From: Curvibacter lanceolatus ATCC 14669
Lineage (GTDB): Bacteria; Pseudomonadota; Gammaproteobacteria; Burkholderiales; Burkholderiaceae_C
Reading direction: 5' to 3'
NCBI RefSeq assembly: GCF_000381265.1
Contig: NZ_KB906267.1
Location: 62,001-126,000 of the forward strand
DNA length: 64,000 nt
Positions within the stretch are counted from its first letter, which is position 1; each line of letters begins with the position of its first letter. The notes beneath the pieces were generated by a model. That model was not told the origin of the DNA. It did no database searches and saw only the letters and a program-made list of their open reading frames with translations. Position numbers and translations under genes: made by a program. Below are positions 55,341 to 64,000 of the stretch, one piece after another.

Positions 55341-56167
55341 TGAATTCTTTTCTCGATCTCGTTGCCGAAAGCTTCCATCAAGCCCACCACCGGCTGGAGC
55401 CGGACCTCCAACTCAGCCACCAGGGCCTCCTGCCACTCGCGGCTGAAGCCATGCAGCCAGCCGCCCGGCCGCCATTCAGCGCCCGGCGCAGTGGCCGCAT
55501 CCGGCGGCTGCGCTGCCCGGCTGGCCTCATGGGCCTGGCGCAACTGGTCAAAGCGGCGCTCCAGCAGTGGGCTCACCCGACCCAGCAGTTGCTGCCGCCG
55601 GGCGTCAATCATCTTGTCCATCGCAGCGTCCAGCGCGGCCAGCTGTTGCAGCCGCGGCGTGGAGGCGCTCAGCACTTGGCGCACATGGGCCCGCAGGGAG
55701 GCGATTTTCGTCTCCATCTGGCGCTGTTGATCGAGATAACGCTGCTGAAATGCGGCATAAGTACCCTCCCCGCCCGGCAAGTCGGTCTGGTCAACGTACT
55801 TGCTCATGCCTGCCGGCAGGCGCATACCCGGCAGCGAGGCCGGCCCCTGGCCGGCCGCGGCCGACGCCACGGCGGCGGCATTCACATCGGCCAAGCCGCG
55901 CATGAGGCTGCCACGCACCCGCTCCAGCAGCTTCTTGAGGGCCGCCAGCTGGGCTTCGGTGGGCGGGGTCGCGGGGGCACCGGTCCCGTCGGCCAGGGCC
56001 TGGAGCTGCTGCTGCACACCGCGCAGGGTGATGGCGTCGAACGCGCTGAGCCACTGGCTCAGGCGCTCGGCAAAATCGCGCTCTGCCCCCCCGGAAACAG
56101 GCCCTGGCACGCCGGCACGCTCGGCCAGCAGGCGGACCAGCGCAGCGCTGGTGAAATTCGTTTGCAA
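55337..56167 (-). CDS. DUF3348 family protein
   Basis: A 276-residue soluble protein and the first gene of the operon. The start TNFTSAALVRLLAERAG and the central PGMRLPAGMSKYVDQ... and GTYAAFQQRYLDQQRQME, followed by ARVRQVL-type helices and DKMIDARRQQLLGRVSPLLERRFDQL, match the DUF3348 family as I remember it next to DUF802 genes. No catalytic motif is visible. The only supportable start near the conserved N-terminus is a TTG at 56167; another TTG at 56266 would add 33 residues that look non-coding. It overlaps the DUF802 gene by 4 bases (ATGA). Confidence 0.82.
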   Translation of the reverse strand: MQTNFTSAALVRLLAERAGVPGPVSGGAERDFAERLSQWLSAFDAITLRGVQQQLQALADGTGAPATPPTEAQLAALKKLLERVRGSLMRGLADVNAAAVASAAAGQGPASLPGMRLPAGMSKYVDQTDLPGGEGTYAAFQQRYLDQQRQMETKIASLRAHVRQVLSASTPRLQQLAALDAAMDKMIDARRQQLLGRVSPLLERRFDQLRQAHEASRAAQPPDAATAPGAEWRPGGWLHGFSREWQEALVAELEVRLQPVVGLMEAFGNEIEKRIQ

Positions 56168-56335
56168 CTGAAAAAGTCTCGTCTTCTTGTGTGGCCTGCA
56201 CCCGGCAAGCCCCTTGGGGACGCAGGCCGAACCGGGCCCTTGCCCTGCCCCGCACCCGGGCGGCAAAAAGGTGAGATTGTCTTACAGACTGCGCCCCGGC
56301 CCGCCAAGCCGGGTTCGGGCAGGCGCGAGCCCGGC

Positions 56336-57901
56336 TCAGACAGCGGCCAGGCGGAAGCGGTCCACCGCCTCGGCCAGGTGGTGGGCCTCGTGCTGCAAGG
56401 CTTGGGCGGCGGCCGTGCTGTCCTGCACGCGGCGGGTGTTTTCACGGGTCACCTCGTCGAGCTGGCCGATGGCCCCATTGACGCTCTCGATGCCCTGGCT
56501 TTGCGAGGCGGTGGAATCGCTGATCTGCCGGATCGCCTCGGACACCTGGGCCACGCCGGCCACGATCTCGCGCATGGTCTGGCCGGCATCGGTCACCAGG
56601 CGCGAGCCGGCCTCCACCCGTTCCACACTGCCGCCGATCAGGCTCTTGATCTCGCGCGCGGCGGCGGCCGAGCGCTGGGCCAGGGTGCGCACCTCGCCCG
56701 CCACCACGGCAAAACCGCGCCCGTCCTCGCCCGCACGGGCCGCTTCGACGGCAGCATTGAGGGCCAGGATGTTGGTCTGGAAGGCGATCCCGTCGATCAC
56801 ACCCACGATGTCGGTGATGCGGCGGCTGGCCTGCGTGATCTGGTCCATGGTGCTGACCACCTCGCCCACCACCGCACCGCCCCGGTTGGCCACCTCGGAG
56901 GTCTGCTCGGCGAGGTGGCGCGCCGTGACGGCGGCATTGGCGGCCTGCTGCATGCCCTGGTGGATCTCGTACATCGCATCGGCCGTGGTCTTGAGCTCAT
57001 CGGCCGCTTGCTCGCTGCGCTGGTGCAGGTCCTGGTTGCCGCTGGCGATCTCGCGGGTGGCGGTGGCCATCTGGCCCACCGAATGCTGGATGTCGCGCAA
57101 GGTGCCGCCCAGGCCCTGGCGCATGCGCTCCAGCGCACGAACCAGGTCACCCAGCTCGTCTCGCCGCTGCGATTGCACCGCCTGGCCGAGGTCGCCCGAG
57201 GCAATGGCCTCGGCGGTGCGCAAGCCGGCCTCGATGTCGCGCGCGATCTGGCGGCTGATGCGCAGGCCCAAGCCCAGGCCCAGCGCCACCGCGACAGCGG
57301 CACCCGCCAGGGCCAGCCACAGCACCTCACGGCGTTGGGCTTCATAGGCCTGGGCCTGATCGGCCGTGGCCTGGGCCACCTGGGCGCTGTAGGCCTGCAG
57401 CGATTTCAGTTGCGCTTCGACCAGGGGTTTGAGCTCGCGGTTCACGCCCAGCACCGCCCGGGCCAGCTCGCCCGCGGCCTTGGTCTGCTGCAGCTGGGCG
57501 ATGGCGGCCGCCACCTGGCTGCCCTGCTGCTGGACCTGGTCCATGGCCTGTTTTTCGGCCTCGCTGGCCTGCGCCCGGCCCAGTTGGGCACTGAGCTCGG
57601 CGATGGCGGCCGCCCCGGCCTGCACCCGCTGGTCCAGCACGCCTTGCGACACCGGGTTGGTGTTCATCACCGCCGACAGGGCCGCATCGTTGGTGATGCG
57701 GATCTCGGCCTGCCAGCGCAGCACCAGCTGGTGGCGCTCGGCCAGGGCCTGCTGGGCCTGCAGGGCTTCGCCATCGATCCAGGTCACAGCGGCCAGGGCC
57801 AGGCCGCCCACGGTCATGCAGCCCAGGACCAGCGCCCCCATCAGGGCAGACAAGGTATGACCGAGCTTGCGGCTCGAAGAGGCGGAGGCGGAGTGGTTCA
57901 T
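56336..57901 (-). CDS. Methyl-accepting chemotaxis protein
   Basis: A 521-residue chemoreceptor. The N-terminal helix ([23 protein letters not shown]), a helical periplasmic domain (about residues 40-190), the second helix ([20 protein letters not shown]), HAMP ([19 protein letters not shown]) and a signalling coiled coil with tip [20 protein letters not shown] are clear. No CheR-binding pentapeptide. It lies downstream of the divergently organised HNH gene and upstream of the stator-like operon on the same strand, but 168 bases separate it from that operon, so it is probably transcribed alone. Ligand unknown. Confidence 0.95.
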   Translation of the reverse strand: MNHSASASSSRKLGHTLSALMGALVLGCMTVGGLALAAVTWIDGEALQAQQALAERHQLVLRWQAEIRITNDAALSAVMNTNPVSQGVLDQRVQAGAAAIAELSAQLGRAQASEAEKQAMDQVQQQGSQVAAAIAQLQQTKAAGELARAVLGVNRELKPLVEAQLKSLQAYSAQVAQATADQAQAYEAQRREVLWLALAGAAVAVALGLGLGLRISRQIARDIEAGLRTAEAIASGDLGQAVQSQRRDELGDLVRALERMRQGLGGTLRDIQHSVGQMATATREIASGNQDLHQRSEQAADELKTTADAMYEIHQGMQQAANAAVTARHLAEQTSEVANRGGAVVGEVVSTMDQITQASRRITDIVGVIDGIAFQTNILALNAAVEAARAGEDGRGFAVVAGEVRTLAQRSAAAAREIKSLIGGSVERVEAGSRLVTDAGQTMREIVAGVAQVSEAIRQISDSTASQSQGIESVNGAIGQLDEVTRENTRRVQDSTAAAQALQHEAHHLAEAVDRFRLAAV

Positions 57902-58099
57902 GAGGTTCGTGCAGAGCGTGATCTGAGCAAGGACGAGGTCGCGGCGAAGTCACCGGGCCTGTGCATACTAGTTTCCGAATGTAACGAAAATGCGCAAAAT
58001 GCCACCAGGCCGGCAAGCTCCAGCTTGACGAAGATCAAAAAAGCAACAACTCTGCCGCCCCCAACGTGACCGGATCGGCACGGGCGCAGGCACGTCAAC

Positions 58100-58324
58100 T
58101 CAAGCCGCGGCCGCTTTGGCGTGGCGTTGGCTGTTGCAATGCCCATGGCTGATGGCCAGGTTCTCCAGGTGGCTGTTGCCTCCTTCGCACAGGGGCTGGA
58201 TGTGCTCCAGCGTGGCCTGCTCATGGGGCACATGCTGGCCGCACACCCAGCACGGCACCTGGCCGTGCAGCTGGCGGGCCACAGTCTTGTAGATTTTTTC
58301 GCGGGTCAGGCCCAGTTTGCTCAT
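58100..58324 (-). CDS. Small HNH endonuclease-family protein
   Basis: A 74-residue protein consisting of one HNH (beta-beta-alpha metal) motif: CWVCG (Cys25, Cys28) forms the zinc knuckle with GHCN (Cys63), while LEHIQPLCEGGN (His41), ENLAISHGHCN (Asn55 and His62) supply the H-N-H set. It could nick or cut DNA, or serve as a nuclease remnant. It stands alone, with no partner phage or restriction genes. The N-terminal helix MSKLGLTREKIYKTVARQLHG may bind DNA. The basic tail ends in HAKAAAA. Function unclear. Confidence 0.8.
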   Translation of the reverse strand: MSKLGLTREKIYKTVARQLHGQVPCWVCGQHVPHEQATLEHIQPLCEGGNSHLENLAISHGHCNSQRHAKAAAA

Positions 58325-58407
58325 GTCAGATTCCGTCGAGGCGCCGGCACCTGCCGGGCCCGGGGATCATACGAAAAGCCAGGTGGCTCCAGCCTCTGCG
58401 CCGACCC

Positions 58408-60156
58408 TCAGCTTTCGTCGCGCAACCACACCACGCCGCCCGAATGGGTGACCGCCCCTTGGTGGGCCGGGCGCACGGTGGCGGCGTATTTCTCCAGCAC
58501 GCCGCCCAGCGGCGGGCGCTGGTGGCGGGCGGCGGCGGCGGCGCGGCGGGCCAGTTCGGCCTCGCTGAGGTCCACGCTGATGCTGCGCGCCTCGGGTCGG
58601 GCGTCGATGCGCACGATGTCGCCGTCCTGCAGCAACCCGATCGGGCCCCCGGCCACGGCCTCGGGCCCGGCGTAGCCGATGCACAGCCCCCGCGTGGCCC
58701 CCGAAAAGCGCCCGTCGGTCAGCAAAGCCACCTTGTCACCCACGCCCTGGCCGTACAGCAGCGCGGTGATGCCCAGCATCTCGCGCATGCCGGGGCTGCC
58801 CTGCGGGCCTTCGTTGCGGATCACGATCACGTCGCCCACCTGGTAGCGCAGGGCCTGCACCGCGGCCTGGGCCTCTTCCTCGCTCTCGAACACCCGGGCC
58901 GGGCCGGTGTGCACCAGGGTCTTGAGCCCAGCCGTCTTGAGCAAGGCCCCATCAGGGCACAGATTGCCCTTGAGCACGGCCACGCCACCGTCGCGGCTCA
59001 GGGCCTGGTCGATCGGCCGCACCACGCGCCCGTCGGGAGCGCCCGCCGTGGCCAGTTCTTCGGCCAGGGTGCGCCCGGTGTAGGTCAGCGCCTGGCCATG
59101 CAGGTAGCCGCCCGCCAGCAGCTCGCGCAGGATCACCCCGGCGCCGCCGATGTAGTGCACATCGCGCGCCAGGTAGCGCCCGCCGGGGCGCAGATCGGCA
59201 ATCAGCGGGGTGCGGGCAAAGACTTCGGCCACGTCGTCCAGATGGAAGCGGATGCCGGCCTCATGCGCAATGGCCGGGATGTGCAGGGCCGCATTCGTCG
59301 AGCCCCCGGTGGCCGAGACCACAGCACAGGCATTCTCCAGCGCCTGGCGCGTGAGCACCTCGCGCGGCAAGGGCCCGCCGCCGGTGAGCGAGGCCTGCAC
59401 CGCCGCCATCAGCTGGCGCGCCGTGCGCCGCATCAGCGGGGCGCGCTCGCTGAACACCGCGGGCAGCATGCTCGATCCGATGGGCGCCAGGCCCAGGGCC
59501 TCGCTGACCATGCCCATGGTGTTGGCCGTGAACTGGCCGGCACAGGCCCCCGCCGTGGGCAGGCAGGCGTGGCTGACCTGGGCCAGTTCTTCGGTGCTGG
59601 CCTGGCCGGCCAGCACCTGGCCGATGGTCTCGTAGGTGTCGACCACGTTCAGGTCGCGGCCGTCGGGCCCGGGCATCTGCCCCGGCAGGGCCGAGCCGCC
59701 GTGCACGAACACGCCGGGCACATTGCAGCGCACGATGCCCATCATCAGCCCCGGCAGGTTCTTGTCGCAGGCCCCGATGGCAAAGATGCCGTCCCACTGG
59801 TGGCCCCGCACCGAGGCCTCGACACTGTCGGCAATCAGCTCGCGCGAGACCAGCGAGAAGCGCATGCCCGAGTGGGCCATGGTGAGCCCGTCGCTCACCG
59901 ACACCACGGGGCACTCGTGGGGGGTGCCGCCGGCGGCGTAGATGCCGGTCTTGGCGTGCTGGGCCTGCTCGCGCAGGTTGAGGTTGCAGGGGCTCATCTC
60001 GCCGCCGGTGTGGAACACACCGATGTGGGGCCGGGCGATGTCCTCGTCGTCCTGCCCCAGGGCGTACAGAAAGCTGCGCGTGGTGGCGCGGATGGTGCCT
60101 TCGACCAGGGTGGCCGAGCGGTAGCGGGGCGGCTTGGCCGCGGGTTGGTCGCTCAT
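58408..60156 (-). CDS. IlvD/Edd family dehydratase, three-cysteine type
   Basis: A 582-residue dehydratase of the IlvD/Edd superfamily, second in this window. Three cluster-binding cysteines are visible: [25 protein letters not shown] and [15 protein letters not shown]. That set is typical of 2Fe-2S dihydroxy-acid dehydratases and sugar-acid dehydratases, unlike the other, E. coli-type, IlvD here. Substrate could be a branched-chain precursor or a sugar acid. ATG at 60156 (MSDQPAAK) fits; the frame is open 19 codons upstream. It is followed by the HNH gene and preceded 151 bases away by a peptide-type ABC transporter on the same strand, which may import its substrate or be unrelated. Confidence 0.9.
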   Translation of the reverse strand: MSDQPAAKPPRYRSATLVEGTIRATTRSFLYALGQDDEDIARPHIGVFHTGGEMSPCNLNLREQAQHAKTGIYAAGGTPHECPVVSVSDGLTMAHSGMRFSLVSRELIADSVEASVRGHQWDGIFAIGACDKNLPGLMMGIVRCNVPGVFVHGGSALPGQMPGPDGRDLNVVDTYETIGQVLAGQASTEELAQVSHACLPTAGACAGQFTANTMGMVSEALGLAPIGSSMLPAVFSERAPLMRRTARQLMAAVQASLTGGGPLPREVLTRQALENACAVVSATGGSTNAALHIPAIAHEAGIRFHLDDVAEVFARTPLIADLRPGGRYLARDVHYIGGAGVILRELLAGGYLHGQALTYTGRTLAEELATAGAPDGRVVRPIDQALSRDGGVAVLKGNLCPDGALLKTAGLKTLVHTGPARVFESEEEAQAAVQALRYQVGDVIVIRNEGPQGSPGMREMLGITALLYGQGVGDKVALLTDGRFSGATRGLCIGYAGPEAVAGGPIGLLQDGDIVRIDARPEARSISVDLSEAELARRAAAAARHQRPPLGGVLEKYAATVRPAHQGAVTHSGGVVWLRDES

Positions 60157-60307
60157 GGTGTGCAGTCTCCGGGGCCCCGTTCTGCGGGCGGCGCCCTGCG
60201 GGGTGGCTGGCACTTTAGCACCGGGCTGCCCGGGCTGCAGGGCGGCCGGGTGTTGCCCGCCACAAGCCGGCTGCTAGCCCCCCACCAGCCCGCTACAAGC
60301 CCAGCCC

Positions 60308-62044
60308 TCAGGCCGCGCGGCGCCGGTCAGCGTGCGGCGCGGCCTGGATCAGGCTGCGGGTATACGGATGCTGGGGGTGTTCCCAGATCTCGCGGTGGTG
60401 GCCGGCTTCGACGATGCGGCCCTGGTTCATCACCATCACCCGGTCGGCGATGTGGCGCACCACCGACAGGTCGTGCGAGATGAACAGGTAGGACAGGCCG
60501 AAGTCCTGCTTGAGCTCGACCAGCAGGTTCAGGATCTGCGCCTGGATGGATACATCGAGCGCCGACACCGGCTCGTCAAGCACCACCAGCGCGGGCCGCA
60601 CCACCAGGGCCCGGGCGATGCCGATGCGCTGGCGCTGGCCGCCCGAAAACTCGTTGGGGTAGCGGCTGGCGGCCGAGGCCGGCAGGCCCACACGCTCCAG
60701 GATCTCGCCGATGCGGCGGCGGCGCTCATCGCGCGAGGCCACGTCGTGCACCTTGAGCACGGTGTCCAGGATGTCTTGCACGCTGCGCCGTGGGTTGAGC
60801 GAGGCATACGGGTCCTGGAACACCATCTGGATGCGGCGCCGCCAGGGCTTGAGGGCGCGCTCGGGCAGGCGGGCGATGTCAGTGCCGTCGAGCACGATGC
60901 GACCCTCGGCCGGGTCGACCAGGCGCAGCAGGGTTTTGGACAAGGTGGACTTGCCGCAGCCCGATTCGCCCACCAGGCCCAGGGTCTCACCGACGCGCAG
61001 CTCGAAGGACACGCCATCCACCGCGTTCACCAGGGCGCCATCGCGCCCCTTGTAGGCGGTGCGCAGCGCCTGCACCTGCAGCAGCGGCTGGCCGGTGGGC
61101 AGCACCACGGGCTGCGGGGCCCGGGGCGCGGGCTGCACCAGCTCGAAACGGCGCTGGCCCGTGACGGGGTCGAGCGCGGTGTTGATCTCGGGCAGGCGGC
61201 GCTCGCTGCTGTGGGGCACCTGGCCGGCATGCAGCGAGGCGCCCAGCAGGCCCCGGGTGTAGGCGTGGCCGGGTTGGGCAAACAGGGTGGCGGTGTCGGC
61301 CTCTTCGACCTTTTCGCCGCCGAACATCACGGCCACGCGATCGGCCCATTGCGAGACCACCCCCAGATCGTGGGTGATCAGCAGCAGGGCCATGTCCAGC
61401 TCGCGGCGCAGGCCGTCCAGCAGCTCCAGGATCTGGGCCTGGATGGTGACATCGAGCGCGGTGGTGGGTTCATCCGCCACCAGGAGGCGCGGGCGGCAGG
61501 CCACGGCCATGGCGATCATCACGCGCTGGCGCTGCCCGCCGGACAGCTTGTGCGGGTGGTCGTCGATGCGGCGCTGCGGCTCGGGGATGCGCACCAAGTC
61601 CAGCAGTTCGATGGCGCGGCGCCGTGCCGCCAGAGGCGACAGGCCTTCGTGCAGGCGCAGGGTCTCGGCGATCTGGGCCCCGATGGTGTGCACCGGGTTG
61701 AGCGAGGTCATGGGCTCCTGGAAGATCATCGAGATCTCGCGCCCGCGCAGGGCCCGCAGCTCGGGCGGGCGCAGTTGCAGGATGTCGCGCCCCTCGAACA
61801 GCAGCCGCCCCGTCACCTCGGCCCCGGGGGCCAACAGGCGCAGCAGCGACAAGGCGGTGGTCGACTTGCCGCAACCCGATTCGCCCACCAGGGCCAGGGT
61901 TTCGCCGCGCTGCAGGCTGAGGTTCAGGTGGCTGACAGCGCTGACCCGGCCCTGTGAGCCGCGAAACGCGATGCTCAGGTCCTGGATGTCGAGCAAGGGG
62001 GCCTCGGGCTGAAGGGGTCGCTGGGGGGAGGTGATGGTGCTCAT
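60308..62044 (-). CDS. Peptide ABC transporter, fused dual ATP-binding protein (Dpp/Gsi-like)
   Basis: A 578-residue protein with two ABC ATPase domains in one chain, like GsiA and DppD-DppF fusions. Domain 1 has [29 protein letters not shown] and [13 protein letters not shown]; domain 2 has [30 protein letters not shown] and LVVLDEPVSALDV. Both oligopeptide-type C-terminal extensions (EHPQHPYTRSL, AQPGHAYTRGL) are present. It energises the two permeases encoded just upstream. The ATG at 62044 is preferred over the TTG at 62053. The second such dual ATPase in the window, after YejF. Confidence 0.93.
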   Translation of the reverse strand: MSTITSPQRPLQPEAPLLDIQDLSIAFRGSQGRVSAVSHLNLSLQRGETLALVGESGCGKSTTALSLLRLLAPGAEVTGRLLFEGRDILQLRPPELRALRGREISMIFQEPMTSLNPVHTIGAQIAETLRLHEGLSPLAARRRAIELLDLVRIPEPQRRIDDHPHKLSGGQRQRVMIAMAVACRPRLLVADEPTTALDVTIQAQILELLDGLRRELDMALLLITHDLGVVSQWADRVAVMFGGEKVEEADTATLFAQPGHAYTRGLLGASLHAGQVPHSSERRLPEINTALDPVTGQRRFELVQPAPRAPQPVVLPTGQPLLQVQALRTAYKGRDGALVNAVDGVSFELRVGETLGLVGESGCGKSTLSKTLLRLVDPAEGRIVLDGTDIARLPERALKPWRRRIQMVFQDPYASLNPRRSVQDILDTVLKVHDVASRDERRRRIGEILERVGLPASAASRYPNEFSGGQRQRIGIARALVVRPALVVLDEPVSALDVSIQAQILNLLVELKQDFGLSYLFISHDLSVVRHIADRVMVMNQGRIVEAGHHREIWEHPQHPYTRSLIQAAPHADRRRAA

Positions 62045-62068
62045 GGTCAACAAGGGGTGAAGTCAGAT

Positions 62069-63040
62069 TCAGCGGCCGCGCAGACGGGGGTTGAAGGCGT
62101 CGTTCAGGCCGTCGCCCAGCAGGTTCAGCGCCAGCACGGTCAGCACGATGGCGGCGCCCGGCAAGGCGGTCAGGAACCAGGCGGTGCGCAGCAGTTCGCG
62201 CCCCTCGCCGATCATGCTGCCCCAGGACACGGCATTCGGGTCGCCCATGCCCAGGAAGGACAGCGCCGACTCGATCAGGATGGCGCTGGCCACCAACACC
62301 GAGGTGGTGACGATCACCGGCGGCAGCGCGTTGGGCAGCATCTCCTGCGCCATGATGCGCAGGTGGCTGAAGCCCTGGCTGCGCGCCGCCAGCACAAACT
62401 CGGCCTCACGCAGGGTGCGGAACTCGGCGCGCACCAGACGTGCGATCACCGGCCACGAGGCCAGCCCGATGGCCAGCACGATCACACCCACCGAGGGGCG
62501 GCCGATGGCGACCACCACGATCACCAGCAAAAAGGTGGGCACGGTCTGCACCAGCTCGGTCAGGCGCACCAGCACATCATCGACCACGCCGCCCAGGTAG
62601 CCCGCGGTGGCGCCCACCACAATGCCGATGGCCAGGCTGAGCACCGCCGCCACCACGCCCACCGCCAGCGACACGCGGGCGCCATGCGCGATGCCGGCCA
62701 GCACGTCGCGGCCCAGCGAGTCGCTGCCCAGGGGGTAGGCCGCGTCCTGCCCCGGCCACAGCAGGGGCTGGGCCACCATGTCGAGCGGGTCGCCCGGGAA
62801 CAGCCAGGGCGCCAGCAGGGCCAGGGCCGCCATGCCCAGCAGGATCAGCGCGCCCAGCACGGCGGCCGGGTTGCGCAGCAGCGCCTTCAGCGCCACGAAG
62901 CGACGCGGGCCGGCGGCTGGCAAGGCCCCAACCGATACCACGGACGTCTCAAGGGGCAATTGGGGAACTTGGGGGCCTTGGGGTACTTCGGCCACATGGG
63001 CCGTCACGCCGGTACTGGCAGACAGAGGAACAGACGACAC
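62069..63040 (-). CDS. Peptide ABC transporter permease (DppC-like)
   Basis: A 323-residue inner-membrane permease. A Pro/Val-rich cytoplasmic tail of about 45 residues precedes the first helix (AVLGALILLGMAALALLAPWL). YPLGSDSLGRDVLAGIAHGARVSL is the DppC/OppC signature, and the ATPase-contact loop is near AEFVLAARSQGFSHLRIMAQEML. It lies 24 bases before the ATPase gene and 50 bases after the other permease gene, forming an operon that continues off the window. Confidence 0.94.
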   Translation of the reverse strand: MSSVPLSASTGVTAHVAEVPQGPQVPQLPLETSVVSVGALPAAGPRRFVALKALLRNPAAVLGALILLGMAALALLAPWLFPGDPLDMVAQPLLWPGQDAAYPLGSDSLGRDVLAGIAHGARVSLAVGVVAAVLSLAIGIVVGATAGYLGGVVDDVLVRLTELVQTVPTFLLVIVVVAIGRPSVGVIVLAIGLASWPVIARLVRAEFRTLREAEFVLAARSQGFSHLRIMAQEMLPNALPPVIVTTSVLVASAILIESALSFLGMGDPNAVSWGSMIGEGRELLRTAWFLTALPGAAIVLTVLALNLLGDGLNDAFNPRLRGR

Positions 63041-63090
63041 GTTGGGAATCTCCGAAAAACAGTTTCAGGGCCTGAGCCAGGCGACAGGCC

Positions 63091-64000
63091 TCAGCGCACG
63101 CGGATGCGCGGGTCCAGCGCCGCGTGCAGCAGGTCCACCAGCAGGTTGGCCAGGATCACCAGCAGCGACGACATCAGCAAAATGCCCAGCAGCACGGTGT
63201 AGTCGCGTGCCATCACCGACTCGAAGGCCAGCCGGCCCAGGCCGGGCCAGCTGAACACGGTCTCGACCACCACGGCGCCGCCCAGCAAGGTGCCGAAATG
63301 CATGCCGGCCACCGTGGTGACGGGGATCAATGCGTTGCGCAGCACATGGCGCAGCGTGACGGCCAGCGGGTGCAGGCCCTTGGCGACGGCGGTGCGCACA
63401 AAGTCCTGCTGGCTCACCTCGAGCATGGCGGCCCGGGTCAGGCGCGAGAAGATCGCCACATAGAAGCCCGCCATGGCCAGCGCCGGCAGCACCAGGTGGC
63501 GCAAGGTGTCGAGCACGCGGTCCAGCCCGCTGAGGCCGGCGCCGATGCTGCCACTGCCCCCGGTGGGCAGCCAGCCCAGCTTGACCGAGAACAGCACGAT
63601 GGCCATCAGCCCCAGCCAGAAGCCGGGGGTGGAGTACAGCAACAGGGCCAGCACCGACAGCACCCGGTCGGGCCAGCGCCCCACCCGGCTGGCCATCACG
63701 GTGCCCAGCGCAATCCCCAGGGCCAGGGCCAGGCTGAGTGCGGCCAGCATCAGCAGCAAGGTGTTGCCCAGGCGGGCGCCGATCAGCTCGGTCACCGGCA
63801 GGTTGTAGCGCGGCGAGGTGCCCAGACTGAAATGGGCCAGGTGGCTGAGGTAGTTGGCCAACTGGTGCAGCACCGGCAGGTCAAGCCCGAAATGGTGGCG
63901 CAGCTGCTCCATGGTCTCGGCCGTGGCCGAGCCCGATTCAGCGGCCACCACGTCGGCGGCGTCGCCGGGCACCAGCTGCATCAGGAAGAAGTTCAGCACC
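63091..64000 (-). CDS. Peptide ABC transporter permease (DppB-like), 5'-truncated by window edge
   Basis: About 302 residues of a DppB/OppB-class permease; the frame is open to the window end and the start lies outside it. The opening FFLMQLVPGDAADVVAAE is the end of the family's first helix and PGDA motif. YNLPVTELIGARLGNTLLLML and the ATPase-contact loop VRTAVAKGLHPLAVTLRHVLRN are clear. A solute-binding protein gene is expected further upstream, beyond the window. Confidence 0.93.
   Translation of the reverse strand, partial: VLNFFLMQLVPGDAADVVAAESGSATAETMEQLRHHFGLDLPVLHQLANYLSHLAHFSLGTSPRYNLPVTELIGARLGNTLLLMLAALSLALALGIALGTVMASRVGRWPDRVLSVLALLLYSTPGFWLGLMAIVLFSVKLGWLPTGGSGSIGAGLSGLDRVLDTLRHLVLPALAMAGFYVAIFSRLTRAAMLEVSQQDFVRTAVAKGLHPLAVTLRHVLRNALIPVTTVAGMHFGTLLGGAVVVETVFSWPGLGRLAFESVMARDYTVLLGILLMSSLLVILANLLVDLLHAALDPRIRVR

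Noticed and set aside
50726-56167. Complete Zorya defence system
   Set aside because: Only the ZorA/ZorB-like pair is present; no ZorC, helicase-nuclease ZorD or HNH ZorE is next to it. The small HNH gene at 58100-58324 is separated by a chemoreceptor gene and is not a convincing ZorE.
56307-56336. Terminator after the chemoreceptor gene
   Set aside because: AGCCGGG/CCCGGCT forms a hairpin overlapping the stop codon, but no T-run follows on the minus strand and the loop is 16 bases.

Overview
The window is about 64 kb of uniformly high-GC, densely packed bacterial chromosome. Protein content points to a Burkholderiales betaproteobacterium, most likely Comamonadaceae-like: an E. coli-type IlvD, a KatG, an AdiA-like decarboxylase, many chemoreceptors without a cytochrome-rich or phage context, and the DUF3348/DUF802/OmpA/DUF2894 gene set. 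The family placement is an inference from gene content and similarity to remembered homologues. I see no insertion sequence, prophage, CRISPR array, rRNA or plasmid origin.

Layout. 1-4 kb: a chemoreceptor cut by the window edge, an ABC-F ATPase (YheS type), a DUF697-like membrane protein and a VOC protein. 4.5-10 kb (minus strand): a complete Yej-type peptide ABC transporter in the order yejA-yejB-yejE-yejF. 10-16 kb: fabI, an exported ATP-dependent DNA ligase (LigE type), a bidirectional terminator, an AdiA-like amino-acid decarboxylase, and an NfeD/QmcA membrane pair. 16-26 kb: an MGDG-synthase-like glycosyltransferase coupled to a Trp-rich membrane protein, a chemoreceptor, a BON-domain protein, an alpha-carbonic anhydrase, a cupin, a serine hydrolase, a LysR regulator, an outer-membrane protein and an acyltransferase. 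26-37 kb: tRNA-Ser(GGA), a 7TM-EAL protein, ilvD, katG, and an oxygen-binding-diiron-like metallo-beta-lactamase protein coupled to a GGDEF-EAL enzyme, then an MFS exporter.

37.7-50.5 kb is a signalling block. A FlxA-like protein is followed by a REC-HD-GYP protein, an exported histidine phosphatase and a 1473-residue hybrid kinase, which run towards a minus-strand set of four overlapping or nearly touching two-component genes (REC-kinase, MHYT hybrid kinase, GAF kinase, single-domain REC). Together with the EAL and GGDEF-EAL genes upstream, this gives three cyclic-di-GMP enzymes and at least five receiver domains within 24 kb.

50.7-56.2 kb is the most interesting part. It is a four-gene, translationally overlapping minus-strand operon: DUF3348, a 1088-residue DUF802 protein, a MotB-like OmpA-domain protein and DUF2894. 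The DUF802 protein looks like a MotA/TolQ/ExbB-type channel subunit with a roughly 900-residue cytoplasmic coiled-coil tail. The OmpA-domain partner has a MotB-like transmembrane segment with the proton-binding aspartate. The layout resembles the ZorAB motor of Zorya defence systems, but with different accessory genes, and I know of no established function for it.

56.3-64 kb: a chemoreceptor, a small HNH protein, a second IlvD/Edd dehydratase of the three-cysteine type, and a Dpp/Gsi-like peptide ABC transporter (dual ATPase and two permeases) that runs off the window edge.
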